Part shown: positions 51,921 to 63,000 of the stretch, in pieces
How positions within the stretch are numbered: position 1 is the first letter of the stretch
How the letters are laid out: each line of letters opens with the position of its first letter
From: Apophysomyces variabilis
Lineage: Eukaryota > Mucoromycota > Mucoromycetes > Mucorales > Mucoraceae
Direction: 5' to 3'
Assembly: GCA_002749535.1 (NCBI GenBank)
Contig: MZZL01000041.1
Location: forward strand, 221,404-285,403
Length of the DNA: 64,000 bases
Program-made: the position numbers and the translations under genes
Notes under the pieces: generated by a model
Databases searched by the model: none
What the model was told of the DNA's origin: nothing
The model's input: only the letters and a program-made list of their open reading frames with translations

Positions 51921-53040
51921 CACAACAAAGAATAAACTTAGTTCTGTAAGTATATACATTAAAAAGTACTTACTTCTAGAAAAGTAGGGAGCACTGAAAA
52001 GCCAGTGACGGTTCGGAACAGAAATCGGGCAGGCTAAATAGATAAACAACAAATATAAGTACGTTGATATATGGTATATTGACTTTTTTTTACCGAAAGA
52101 AGATAAAAAAAACTTAAAACCGAGAAAAGATCAAGACTATGTTGATAGAAAGCCAGAGAGTACGAAGAGGATAGATCAGAGGGAGGAAGAAAAGAAAATT
52201 TGGGATGCAATGTTTGAAAGAGAGGATAACTGAAAAAAAATAGAGGTTTTCCTTTAAATACTGTTTTCGTTGGATCTAGCTATATCATAATAGGAAACAA
52301 TTAACGGGTTTAGACTATAGTTGTAACAAAGATTCTCATGCATCTGACAATGAGCTAAAAGCTAGAAGCAAGCCAGAATATCAGAAGAGAGGAAACTAAG
52401 AGGACAGTTACTGAACTAACAACAACCTAAACTCGGCCTTTTTAGGATAGGATCTTACCAGAAGATATGGATCTCTTCAGGATTAGAGCAATAATTTATT
52501 GTCAAGCATTTCGGATCTGAAATAAGACATAAAGTCCCCTTGCTTGTTTATCAATAACAAGTCTAGTATATAATAAGGAAAACAAAGAACAGAAATGTAT
52601 TAAAGAATTGTATACCCCATATAACCTTCAGACTTCTCTAAAAGCTTTATACAAGAAAGGGGATCTAATAGATAATAAAAATCATTTGAAATAAGGTTGA
52701 AATTTTGAACGGGATTATTGCTTCATGTTAAGCATAACTTTTACACACACGATAGTGACAAGGAATGGATTCTGTCAAGGGATAAAAATATTAACTTTTC
52801 TTTGTCATATGCATAGAAGATCAATGGTTACCGAAGGTATAATATATGCATATTATTAATATAACGAGCGTTGATGGAATATTTTGATAACATGTGTTCC
52901 GTCAAAAATAACGTGTTTCCATTAACAGTGACTTTCGTTATCTTGGAATACCGACTACTGCACCTTTTTTTCTAAATCAGAGCTCTGTTTTGGGTATTTT
53001 GGGCAGTTCACTTGGCACTGCATTGGTTATGTCATTGGAG
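51921..53040. other. AT-rich spacer inside repeat region
   Basis: About 1.1 kb of AT-rich sequence with no open frame of note, lying between the GC-rich segment and transposase copy B. Probably degenerate transposon sequence. Confidence 0.4.
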
Positions 53041-53790
53041 AGAGAACTAGAGTCATTGTTGTCCGTTATTGCAAACACAGGAATGTGGTTGACGTCAAAA
53101 GAAGAAAGTAGAAGAAGAAGAGAAGAAAAGAACTGGGTTATCAAAATGGATTCACATGGAAACTTTTAAGTGGCACTGGGGAAAAGGGCAGGCTTTCTGT
53201 GTGTGTCAAACCATGTTGTGTACGAACTTCTGCCTGTCAAGAATCTTTGTCTATCAGGGAATCACAAAAGATTGGATTACCACGGAATGAACGGTTATTA
53301 TCTTGTCATAGATAATGTACCCATCCATACACCAGTCAAGGTTAAGCAGTTGGTCGAAGAAAGAGGATACAAATGTCTCTACCTTTCTCCCTACTCTCCC
53401 TTTCTCAACCCAATAGAAGAGTTTTGGGCCAAAGTGAAGGCTAGGGTAAGAAAGGAGCCCTTACGAGTTGACGATAACAATCAAGAGCGTATTGTTCAAG
53501 CAGCGCGAAAAGTAAAGCCCTCAGACTGTCAAGAATGGATCAGACACTCTGAGAGCTTTTTCGTTAGATGCAAAAAAAGATAGAGAACCACTTCTTTAAA
53601 TAAACTCGTCTTGCTGTGGTTTGAAATAAACTATCTCGGTAAATAGTGAACATGGACACGACTGTACGCAAAAGAAGGGTAGTTTGACCGCAAATATTTC
53701 CATCCAATCATGTAAAACCATTTTTTGGACTCCGGAAAAACTTGTAAAAAAATAGCAACGCGCAGACAAATTGGGTAAAACACAGTAATT
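53041..53790 (+). mobile_element. Tc1-like transposon fragment, copy B
   Basis: Contains the transposase C-terminus (see 53230-53583) and about 200 bp of 3' sequence shared with copy A on the opposite strand (28.0-28.17 kb), diverging after ACACAGTAA. The 5' side holds broken coding-like sequence. Terminal inverted repeats and TA duplications could not be identified. Confidence 0.6.
53230..53583 (+). pseudogene. Tc1-like transposase fragment (DDE_3), copy B
   Basis: An open segment of about 115 codons without a plausible ATG: HGMNGYYLVIDNVPIHTPVK, VKQLVEERGYKCLYLSPYSP, FLNPIEEFWAKVKARVRKEP, then NNQERIVQAARKVKPSDCQE and SFFVRCKKR. Unlike copy A it keeps both the second Asp (IDN) and the Glu of NPIEEFW. 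The N-terminal half with the first catalytic Asp is not readable, so the gene is truncated or degraded. Confidence 0.75.
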
Positions 53791-54586
53791 CGTCTTTTCC
53801 GGTGTGCCCTCATCGATCGTAATCAGTCAATTTGGCTTCCGTTATACGCCTGCCTCTTTCTTTTCGCTTCTGTATAACATATAACATTAATTCCGTCAGG
53901 GCCGTCCCAGTTATCTGTCTTGTTACACAGCATTAAACATCCCTCCGTGGAGCCCAGTAAATTGTATCCATGAACGACATGACGATAGGTCGTTCATTGA
54001 AATGCACCGACATACCCCAGTCTATTCAAAACAAATTTGGCGAATATATATCTGAATACTTGTCCTGAAGTATTGTAAGTAACTTGATGAAAGCATATTG
54101 CGCAAAAGGCGTAAAGTTAGTTTTTAGCAATTTCAGTTGGTGGCTCTATTAGAGAACAAAAAAGTATGAGGTTGTCACGAGTTCTTGTGCTCCCGGCCAA
54201 AAGATGGATCTCGCCAGTTTCGGTAGGTACCTACCATCCTTCTTTTAAGATCCTGAAATATATTATTCGTTTCATTTCGGTAAGATGGGTTCTAAATTAT
54301 CTACTTGTGCCACTCTCCAACGGTGTTGATTACGAATGAAAAATGATAAACTTTCTGCACAGAGAGCAGCATATACGAAAAAAGATTAAGCGGCAGATAT
54401 TCCTACGGCAACAATATATCTTATCTATAAAAGTACGGCTTTGCTGTAAATATATTTAACATTTTGTTGCGTTTTGAGTGGTAAAAGAATTAGACATGTT
54501 GCACCCAATTAGTAAGATAAATGGGCAAGTTTTCTAGACAGGGACACTGTACACAACGAAGGAGGAAGAAAAAGAAGAAAGACAAT
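53791..54586. other. Intergenic, 3' side of the carrier gene
   Basis: About 0.8 kb; no gene, RNA or repeat recognised. Confidence 0.4.
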
Positions 54587-55878
54587 TTAGGCCTTGCCAG
54601 CAGCAACACGCTTTCGGGCACCGGTAAGCACAAGGACCCAAACAGCCCAGTCAAAGAGAACTTCTTTGGCCATGAACAAGAAGGCGGCCGTCAACACGCT
54701 CTGGACAATCTTACTGCTGATACCAGAGTAGAGACCTTCGATACCCTGGGTGGCCATAATCTTCTTGAAGCCATCCCAAATGGAATCGTACTTCTCATCG
54801 TCCTTTTGGCTAACCTGCATGCGGGACTTCACCACTCTAGATAGTCAGGGGTTAAGTCATGCGGTGTTCTTTTCTATGGATTGAAAGACTTACAAGTAAG
54901 GATAGGTAATACCAGTGGCACAAAGTTTGCTGATAGCGCCGAGCAAGAAGAAGTCAAAGTTGCTAAGGGTCTTGATCTTTGCAACCTTGTTCTTCAACTG
55001 TTCAAATACAGTATACTGGATAATTGGATTGATCACCAGGATCAGAGCCGCCTTGACACCGGCATACAAACCAGGCAAACCTTCTTTTTTCAGAATCTGA
55101 GCAGCAACGGCGAAAGCGTTAGGCTTCTTATCTTTGTCTTCACCATCAACGCCTTTTCGAACAGTCAGACGGGTCTAGCATAGAAAAAAAAAGGTCGCAC
55201 TGCTTTAGTTTTAAATTCATATATCCAAAAATAAACATACATTGACAGTCCAGATAGGATGGGTGGCGATAACCACTGCACAGCCGGCAATAGCACCAGC
55301 CAGCATAGATTCACTGGTAGACATAGGCTTTCCCTTGCCTTTAGCCTTTTCAAATACGGCCTTGACAGCTTCGTAGCAGTAGTAGTAGACACCTGTCACG
55401 GAAAGGAAAGCTTGGTCAGTTTCCGGATTTTATGTGGGCTACCATGCAAACCTACCGTTGGTAATGGCAATACCAAAGATACCGGAGCTCAAACCACTGC
55501 ATAGATACATACAATAAGCACCTCTTCTCGATTTTTCTTGTGTGCCACGATACTTACGCGTACAAGCCCTTTGGTCCTTCTTTAGCAAGGATCTTGAAAA
55601 ATGCGTCCGCCGTATTCTATTGTACCCGATTGATACTCAGTTATCGCCTCCGTTTGGTTTCAGACCCAAAAATAGGTTACCTTGTAAGCATCGCTGGAGT
55701 TATCGTTCTTTTGGACCTGAAGACGGGAACTGATGGAAACAAGGGGATAGGTCAGCACCATGGAAACGATGCCACCACCGGCACCTAACAATCAGGAGGA
55801 CAAGGGGTAAGCACGACGGATAAAGAATTGGGGAAGCATTCGTTTACCAGAGAGGGCATGAGCAACGTTATCGGACAT
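54587..55878 (-). CDS. Mitochondrial carrier family protein, peroxisomal adenine nucleotide type (ANT1/PMP47)
   Basis: About seven exons; the start MSDNVAHALSGAGGGIVSMV is at 55878 and the stop at 54587. Three carrier repeats are visible, each with the P-x-[DE]-like signature modified as in peroxisomal members: VLTYPLVSISSRLQVQK, ATHPIWTVNTRLTVRKG and GITYPYLVVKSRMQVSQK. The segments after each are GPKGLYAG, EGLPGLYAGVKAALIL and QGIEGLYSGISSKIVQSVL. The THPIWTVNTR and TYPYLVVKSRMQ motifs resemble yeast Ant1 and PMP47/SLC25A17, which exchange ATP/AMP or cofactors across the peroxisomal membrane. The substrate is inferred. The gene is divergent from the peroxidase gene across 708 bp. Confidence 0.88.
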
Positions 55879-56586
55879 GGTTTATGACTGGGAAGGATGA
55901 CAAAAGGGAATAAAAGGTGGAGAAGAAAAGAGAGATGAAAAAGAAAAATCCGGGGCAATAACTGTGACTTGGAGACTGTACCACGGCTTCTTACAAATGG
56001 CATGTGAATTAAAGGGAAACTGACCAATAGAAACAATGTGGGGAAACCGATCTTCTTTCAACAAGATTATAGTTTCTCTTATGGATTGTTGCTGACAGGA
56101 TTTTTTCACCCATGTTGACCTTCACATGGCTCCGCAGGTTTCCGACATTGGTGATACCTGAAATAGTTCATAGGAACAAACGACCTTTTTAAGTGTATTT
56201 TCTGTGGCATCCCTGTCATCTCGGAATTGTAAATTATGACTAAACTTTGATTCCACGCATATTTAACAGGGAAGAAGACACTTGAGAATAGACTGTTTCC
56301 CCTCTGTGCTTTCTGAAAAGGAAGACTTGATCTGTCATTGAATCGGAATATGAAAATTACTGATTCAAATCAAACTACTTGTCCATACATGTGAAATCGA
56401 ATCACATAAGCAGCAACGCCAATTCAAATCCGAGAAAAAAAAGCTTTAAGGCGGAATGGATGATAAGAGATCCTAAATTTTTTTAATGGCTGACATTTAC
56501 TACTTATTCATTCTTGTTTTCTTCTCTTCTTCTTCCTCTTCTTCTTCTTGAACCCCCCTACTCTCTCTTTATAACCACAAGTCACC
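55879..56586. promoter_or_regulatory. Divergent promoter region, carrier / cytochrome c peroxidase
   Basis: 708 bp between two divergent starts. A dense CT-rich tract (TTCTTCTTCCTCTTCTTCTT) sits about 40 bp before the peroxidase ATG. No further element recognised. Confidence 0.45.
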
Positions 56587-57526
56587 ATGTCAACCGAAGC
56601 TTCCGCAGAAAAATACAACCTCGTTAGACAAGATATTATCAAAGTATTCCCGAAAGAAGACTATGACGACGGCTCCTTTGCACCCATCGTGTAAGTTTGG
56701 CTTGTTCAGTCACATGTTTGTTTTGGCTGAACTTTGCTTTTCTATATTTTTAAGCCTTCGTCTCGCGTGGCATGCTAGTGGAACCTACGATAGACATAAG
56801 AAAAATGGTGGAAGCGATGGTGCCACCATGCGCTTCAAAACCGAGGCCGAAGACCCTGCTAACAATGGTCTGAATATTGCTCGCGACCTCCTTGAGCCCA
56901 TCAAAGCAAAGCATGCCTGGATTTCTTATGCTGATTTGTGGACGTAAGAAAACGATTCTTTTTCCTTTTCCCTGACAATGTCTAAATTACAATCACTTTG
57001 TAGTTTGGCTGGATGTGTTGCTATCGAGCACATGGGTGGCCCTCATATCCCTTGGACCGGAGGCCGTCGCGATAAGCACTCTGTGGAAGACTGTCCCCCT
57101 CAAGGTCGTCTTCCTGATGGCGCCCTAGGCAAGGACCACGTTCTTGATCTCTTCGTCGAGAGAATGGGATTCTCAGTTCAGGAAACTGTGGCTCTGATGG
57201 GAGCTCATACCGTTGGACGTTGTCATAGAGAGCGATCTGGATTTGAAGGTCCCTGGACCCCTACGCCCACCCGATTCTCGAATCAATTTTACAAACAGCT
57301 TCTTGCCCAAACATGGGTTGAGAAGCAATGGGACGGAAACAGACAATTTGTGGATGCTGAGGATGGTGAACTGATGATGTTGCCCACCGATATTGCTATG
57401 TTGGAAGAGCCTTTCCGCCCTTATGTCGAACTGTATGCCAAAGACAAGCAGAAGTTCTTCGATGACTTTTCTGCTGCTTTCCTCAAACTGATCGAGTTGG
57501 GCGTTGCCAAGCGTGGAAAATTGTAA
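56587..57526 (+). CDS. Cytochrome c peroxidase-like heme peroxidase, no presequence
   Basis: Three exons (56587-56690, 56755-56943, 57004-57526) encode 271 residues. The distal heme pocket is [14 protein letters not shown] (catalytic Arg, Trp and His). The proximal His is in [20 protein letters not shown], followed by the Trp of [16 protein letters not shown] that corresponds to the radical-bearing Trp of yeast CcP, and by the Asp in [10 protein letters not shown]. These support a class I peroxidase of CcP type rather than an ascorbate peroxidase. The start [20 protein letters not shown] lacks a mitochondrial targeting sequence; in yeast Ccp1 a long presequence precedes this point. It probably removes hydrogen peroxide in the cytosol or another compartment. 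Confidence 0.94.
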
Positions 57527-57914
57527 ATTAGACTTCATATAGACCGCCCTTCCCACCCACTTTTGTCTTTGCACCTAAAATACAGTACGTCACATATTCC
57601 CAAGTAGCATCTAAATAAAACAGAAGCTCTCGTTCTGGAGTTTGTAATAGAAAACGGTAACAACACACTATACATTTGATAAAGTGAACTGATAAAGGCA
57701 GTTCTTTTTGTTTCGGAGGGTGAGCCTATGCTCAATTGATCACATGTCTTGAACTGAATGGTAGATGACGAAAGCCATAGGTTTCTCATGTCATTTCTCA
57801 AACAATGATGTAGCGTTTCTCACGCCTTTGATGTTGTATAAAAAACTGACAACAATGATATATACTAAATGATATCAACTTTCTTTTCTCTTATTCCATC
57901 TTTTTGTAACCATT
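57527..57914. other. Intergenic, peroxidase 3' flank
   Basis: About 0.4 kb; nothing recognised apart from untranslated sequence. Confidence 0.5.
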
Positions 57915-58529
57915 ATGACTCGATCAAGAAGAAGACGCCAGATTGCTCGTAGAAACAATGCGAACAGGGGTACAACTACCTCTCAATCCAGGGGATCCAA
58001 CTTCGTGCCACACCAAACCAGATCTCCGCCATCGTGGTACGATCGCAACCAGGACTTAGAAGACAATATCCCACCGCCAGAATATATCCAATTGCTTGCA
58101 TTTGCTCTCGCGTTGGGCGCGAACCCTTGTGACATGGAGGAGGAAGAGGATGGTTTTATCCGTCTAATGGATAATTTAGAGCTCAGTAGCGAGGGTGAAG
58201 ACAGCGACAATGATGACGAGGAGCTATGGGAGGATTACAACGAGCAAATCGAGGAATCGCCTGAAAAGCTGACTTTTCAATGGAAACTTCCCCGTGTATT
58301 TGGTGCCAAGCGAGACATCCTTTTGGGTTTAAAAATCAACCCTTGCTTCTTCCTAGCTAGCAAGGAACAATCGACTCGTGGGGACAACTACGTCATTCAC
58401 CGTGCTTTCCATCTTCCAAGCAATGTGGATCCCACAAGGATTAAAGCTACGTGCGTAGACCAAAAACTGAATATCACTTTCGCAAAAGAACAGAATAACA
58501 AGGCTTTCCGAGAAATACCGATAGAGTGA
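57915..58529 (+). CDS. Hsp20/alpha-crystallin-like protein with acidic N-terminal half
   Basis: A single exon of 204 residues from MTRSRRRRQIARRNNANRGT. The N-terminus is strongly basic, the middle strongly acidic (ELSSEGEDSDNDDEELWEDY). The last 45 residues, YVIHRAFHLPSNVDPTRIKA followed by TCVDQKLNITFAKEQNNKAF and REIPIE, match the R-x-F-x-LP-x-n-VD / L-x-I / R-x-I-x-I end of an alpha-crystallin domain. The preceding part of the domain (LTFQWKLPRVFGAKRDILL) is atypical. It may be a divergent small heat-shock protein or a chaperone-like protein of another role. It should be soluble; the Arg-rich start could direct it to the nucleus. Confidence 0.6.
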   Translation: MTRSRRRRQIARRNNANRGTTTSQSRGSNFVPHQTRSPPSWYDRNQDLEDNIPPPEYIQLLAFALALGANPCDMEEEEDGFIRLMDNLELSSEGEDSDNDDEELWEDYNEQIEESPEKLTFQWKLPRVFGAKRDILLGLKINPCFFLASKEQSTRGDNYVIHRAFHLPSNVDPTRIKATCVDQKLNITFAKEQNNKAFREIPIE

Positions 58530-59174
58530 ATCCCATCTATCAAGAAAACCACAAATGAGAAATGACAACAGATACTTTGCAAACCTATATGAAGAACAAA
58601 ACAAAAGCATATTAGCGTATATTGTGCAAAACAGAAAACACATTAAAGCCTTGCTCATCAGTTAGATAATGATCTAATTTGGACGGATACATTATGGAAT
58701 GACCCCTTGACATGATAGCTCATGTAAAACGTTCATGAAAGCATCGTTCAAATATTTCCTTGACAATTCAGACGGATTTATGCAGTTCGATTTCTCCTCT
58801 AGCCGCGTTCATTATTCGCGTTTTTATGATCCAAATCATAATAACGTATATTGCTAGTTTTCGACTCTCTTTTTATTCTTAATTTGACATTTTAAACAAC
58901 CCCGAAGGAAGGTGTTCTCATATCTTGCGAACTTAATTTTGATAATGGCTCATGGTAACTGTAGCTACAACGGCCAGTTAGCTAGTGATATAAACTACAT
59001 GGTGGAAGCGAAACGTGCAGACGAGGTTCGTCTGCATTAGTGACAGAATAGCCTGTTTAACGCCCGAGTCTTTGAACATTCCCTTATCATTCACAAGCCA
59101 CCTGCGGCTCCTTAATTCTCGTTCGCATTGCATTTGCAAGGTCCTCACCAAAAAGAGACATACTCACCCTCACA
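58530..59174. other. Intergenic
   Basis: About 0.65 kb between two plus-strand genes, including the promoter of the WD40 gene. No other feature recognised. Confidence 0.5.
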
Positions 59175-61373
59175 ATGGGGTACACCTACACACGAGCTTT
59201 GCTAGCAAGTCAAGGCAAATTGACACCTGTAGAAGCACCCAAAAGAGGAAGAGGTCGTGGTCGCGGTTCAGGAACGACATCAAGTGCTGGCCGCGAGAGA
59301 GCTCCACCTAAAGAGCGCGTCCCCCGTGCGGGACATGCCGTACCTTCGACGGAAAACGTACTGCAAAGGCCAGAAAAGAAACGCGGACGATCTAAAGCAA
59401 CACCACAGGATGATGCTTTGACGTCCTCCTCCACGTCCGACTCAATTACTCCATCGAGGAAGCGTGGAAGACTGGAGACAATCACGCCGAATGACAACGA
59501 GGAGCAAGTCGAAACAGTACCGATAGAGAAGTCAACGACGAAGATCCCAGCAAAGAAGTCTGGGCAACCTTCCAAGAAAGCAGTAGTCGAGATTGCTCCG
59601 GCAAAAAATAAGCTGCAAGACGCTGCGATACAGATTAATAACACGGCGCAACGTCCAGTGGGCAGGCCGAGAAAAATTGCAGCGAAACCAGCACCCACTA
59701 CATCAGGACTCTCTACATCCTTACAAACAAATATTAGCAAGACAAAGTCTGCAAACACTAGTACAGTAGCCGGTTCTACACCTTTGCCTTTGTTTCGTAA
59801 GTGGGATTCCTGGTCATATAACAAAACTGATATGTCACGGACATGTAGATTCGACTTACAGGCTTAAGCATGCCGTTCGTCGACAAACGCAGACGCTCGA
59901 GGAAGACGATGATAGAGAGCACTTGAACATATGGGCTTGTGAATTCGAACCTCACCAGGGCTCAAATACTTCTAACACGGTTGCTCTGTGCACGGAGAAT
60001 CTTATTCTGTTTCTCGACGTCATCCAAGGAAAATACGTAAAGAAATATACGCACCCTGAACCACTCGAGATATTCTATGCTCTAGCCTGGACGACGTTGG
60101 AAGGAGCAGACGATTTTCTTGATTCGACAATCGAAAGTTCATGCAATATCCTAGCTGCCGCAGGTAAAGAAGGAAATAGCTTAAGGTACACAGGATGGAT
60201 ATCATCTAATCGAGGGAAGATAGGACGCCTAGGGTCTATCAAACTATTGAATCCTTTACAAAACGAATGTTTTCGGTATCTTTTCGGGCATCAAAAGGAC
60301 GTCTCGAAACTGTTATTTTCAAAACAACGTCGACGATGGCTGTTTAGTAAGGGTTCTATACTCTTGATTAACTAACAAGTTAACATCGCATAATTAAAGG
60401 CGCGTCGGACGATATGACTATCAGATTGTGGGACATCGGTACTCCTACGAGCAAAACAGATAATTCAACGTAAGCACACAGTTGCTGAGAAACTTTTGAT
60501 TGGATATGATGTCTTATTATATGTCTGCAACCTAGATGTTTAGCGAAATTTATGATCCCTTCGGCAACAGGAGTGCCTACGGCAATTAGCCTGTCTCCGG
60601 ATATGAGTCGTCTCGCTGTTGGATGTGACAGCGGAGATATGACACTGTACAACATAGACCAAGATGTGTTAAAAAAAGTGGAAAGCACAAAGGAGATGAC
60701 AACATTCAAAAGCCATACTATATACCCTGCAGGGGATGAGTGGCACGAAGGATATATAGACGACATACACATCCTGGATGGCCGAAACGGGGATTTAGCC
60801 GATTGTGTTGGTTAGTTTCAGTAGATTGACGTTATTTTGCTTTACTCAGATTTCGACTTTGTAGTCTCACGCGGATCAAGTGATCAGGAGATACTTGTCT
60901 GGAATCCTAAGAAAAGCAGCAAAACAGATGCGGATATCGTTATGTCTTTGATGTGGCCAGACGCGGATGATGTTGCTGGTGTTAGGTTCAAGGTATTAGA
61001 ACGGTCGAGTAAGTGTATCTTAGATTAATGTATTTTATTTTGCTTATCGCTAATTGGACCCTAACCCATAGATGATAAGGCTATCATAGCAGGTGATTAT
61101 GAAGGACAAATTCATATCTTCAATATCGGGGACGGAAAAATGAGCAAAACTTTGGAAGATGGAACTAAAGAAAGATTCCCTGCTACCAAGGTATGTTAGC
61201 CATACGGCATGCTATCAAACTACAAAATACGATTTTCATTTTCTTTTTTAAAATAGATTTTTTCTCACTTGCTCTCAAAGGCTGTCATCAGGGACATTTG
61301 TGTGTCGATGGATACACGAACACTTGTTGCTGTTGACAGCGAAAGCACCGTGTTTGTGTGGGTCTGCGTGTAG
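59175..61373 (+). CDS. AT-hook and WD40 repeat protein, LRWD1/ORCA-like
   Basis: A spliced gene starting MGYTYTRALLASQGKLTPVE and ending VFVWVCV. The first 200 residues are basic and disordered with AT-hook-like motifs (KRGRGRGRG, QRPVGRPRKIAAK). An intron then joins PLF to HSTYRLKHAVRRQTQTLEED, followed by a WD40 propeller: LNIWACEFEP, FYALAWTTLEGADD, FGHQKDVSKLLFSKQ, WLFSASDDMTIRLWDIGTP, SRLAVGCDSGDMTLYNID, DQEILVWNPKK and AIIAGDYEGQIHIFNIG. The WACEFEP, FYALAWTTLE and WLFSASDDMTIRLWDIG blocks recall the WD domain of animal LRWD1 (ORCA), which binds ORC and repressive chromatin; the leucine-rich repeats of LRWD1 are absent. A chromatin-bound role is inferred. Confidence 0.7.
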
Positions 61374-62196
61374 CTCTTGTAACGGGGTGTCAAAGGATAG
61401 AGAAATTGTACATAAGTAAAGCAAGGCAGAATAGTTATGGTAGATCGGCAGATGTTTGCTCTTCGCGCCGGAACAGATGGGAATCGCGACTCAATGCCCG
61501 ATATGGAATTGGATGCTGTCAGTAAACAAGTTCCTTAATTTCGATCCGTTTGATGTTCGATAACATGAAAAATTTCTTATGCTTCACAGTAGCATCAAGC
61601 AATAAAGCACGTTCCGTTGTAGTATATGCTATTTATTGAACAGGGAGCTTAAGCAAGCGACCAGAATGATTCAGGATAGAGGCCATGCAGGCTAAAAAAA
61701 AATACACAAATAAATATTGGGTATGTTGTATATATAATCAATTGAAGGTGCATACCAGGAATGTTTATAGAGAGCATAGGCAAAGAATAAAAAAAACTGT
61801 TGTCCCTTCCGTCTGAACAGTATCGATGATCGATAGAAGATCGATGGATGTCTAATCCATGGTAACACTGCCTCAATAAAACGAGTAAAATAAGTTTTCA
61901 CGTGAATAATTGGTTATATACGGTAATATGCATAGATGGGATAAAAGACAACATATGCTTTATATCAATGGTTGGCGCGTGAAAGAAAGATATCATTTCC
62001 GAATTGAAGCTAATGAGGATACCCTTCCAATCATTACACATCCAATACCCGACGCCTATGTCATTATCTATTTGAAACGAAATGCATATTCAGCAGCGCG
62101 AAATGGTATGAAGTAGGCGCAAAGAAATGTTCAAAAAGTGTAAATATATCTCTATTGTTGAATTGATCATGCATACATAAAATCCCCTTAAAAAAA
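61374..62196. other. Intergenic between convergent genes, with repeat copy 3
   Basis: About 0.8 kb, converging 3' flanks of the WD40 gene and the mitochondrial protein gene. It contains the dispersed repeat fragment at 61640-61870. No gene recognised. Confidence 0.5.
61640..61870 (+). repeat. Dispersed repeat copy 3 (fragment)
   Basis: Aligns with the minus strand of 28.75-29.0 kb: GATAGAGGCCATGCAGGCTA, TATATAATCAATTGAAGGTG, CATACCAGGAATGTTTATAG, TGTTGTCCCTTC and GATCGATGGATGTCT each have a close counterpart in the same order. It lies about 270 bp after the WD40 stop codon. Confidence 0.65.
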
Positions 62197-62824
62197 CTAC
62201 AAGTAAAACGCTTTCTTCTTGTTGGTGTCCTTCTTTGGTTCCTCTTGGCCGGGCCAATTAGATACTTTTTTAGGCTCCTCTACAACTGTGGCAGGGATGT
62301 CGGATGATGCCTCTTCCGACGACGCAATCACTACGGATGTAACATTGTAAGTATATGTTTGTTTCTATTCACGGTCTGTATTTTTCTACACCCTTACATT
62401 TGTTAAGGTATTCATCATTTATGTCGGTCTCTTCTTCCGTACGTTTGCCATTCAGCAAGACCATTCTTATCTCTTCCCGGAAATCTTCAGTAAGCTCCTG
62501 ACCTTGTTCTAACCGATGCACAATTTCCCGTAACAGCCGTATTTTGTGCTCTGATTTCTCTTTATATTCTTTGTATTCCATTTTTAACCAAATCAAATGG
62601 AGTGCTTCAGAACCAAAGACCACCCACATCAGATATTCTAGGAAGTAGGGCATATGGCGCTGACGCTTGAAATGCCATGCAGCTGACCTTAACCCACTAG
62701 AATTCTCTGTTGCCATCCAACGAGCTTGGAACGGTCGTTGTTGCCGCATGGTTACGAGCATTGTCCTCCGAACAACCGCTAATCGTGATACATGGTTCGA
62801 TAACAAGGAGGGAAAGAGCGTCAT
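62197..62824 (-). CDS. Mitochondrial single-pass membrane protein, unknown
   Basis: Two exons (62398-62824 and 62197-62330) encode 186 residues. The start MTLFPSLLSNHVSRLAVVRR has the Arg-rich, acid-free character of a mitochondrial presequence. A probable membrane segment, YFLEYLMWVVFGSEALHLIW, leads into a charged coiled coil (KMEYKEYKEKSEHKIRLLRE, IVHRLEQGQELTEDFREEIR). The tail is Lys-rich (EEPKKDTNKKKAFYL). I recall similar architectures among fungal inner-membrane assembly factors, but cannot name a family. Divergent from RNase H2A over 176 bp. Confidence 0.7.
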
Positions 62825-63000
62825 GAATTAATGTTCGGCAACAGGCGACTTAAGACCAAGCGTAACAGTTACTTTTCGCTCAGAAGGTGACCGCTATCGG
62901 ACGGCCTTCACAGACACGGAGTTGCAACCCAGAAGGGGACGTTCGCCAAACCTTTTTGTTTGGAAGGCTGCTGTCTATTCTAACAAAAAGAGACAGTGCA

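Noticed and set aside
59210..59824. 204-codon minus-strand ORF opposite the AT-hook region
   Set aside because: Shadow of the A/G-rich, Lys/Pro-rich coding exon of the WD40 gene; composition only.
62887..63000. Upstream in-frame extension of RNase H2A
   Set aside because: The added residues are unlike the family and overlap the probable promoter of a divergent gene pair; the ATG at 63001 gives a normal N-terminus.
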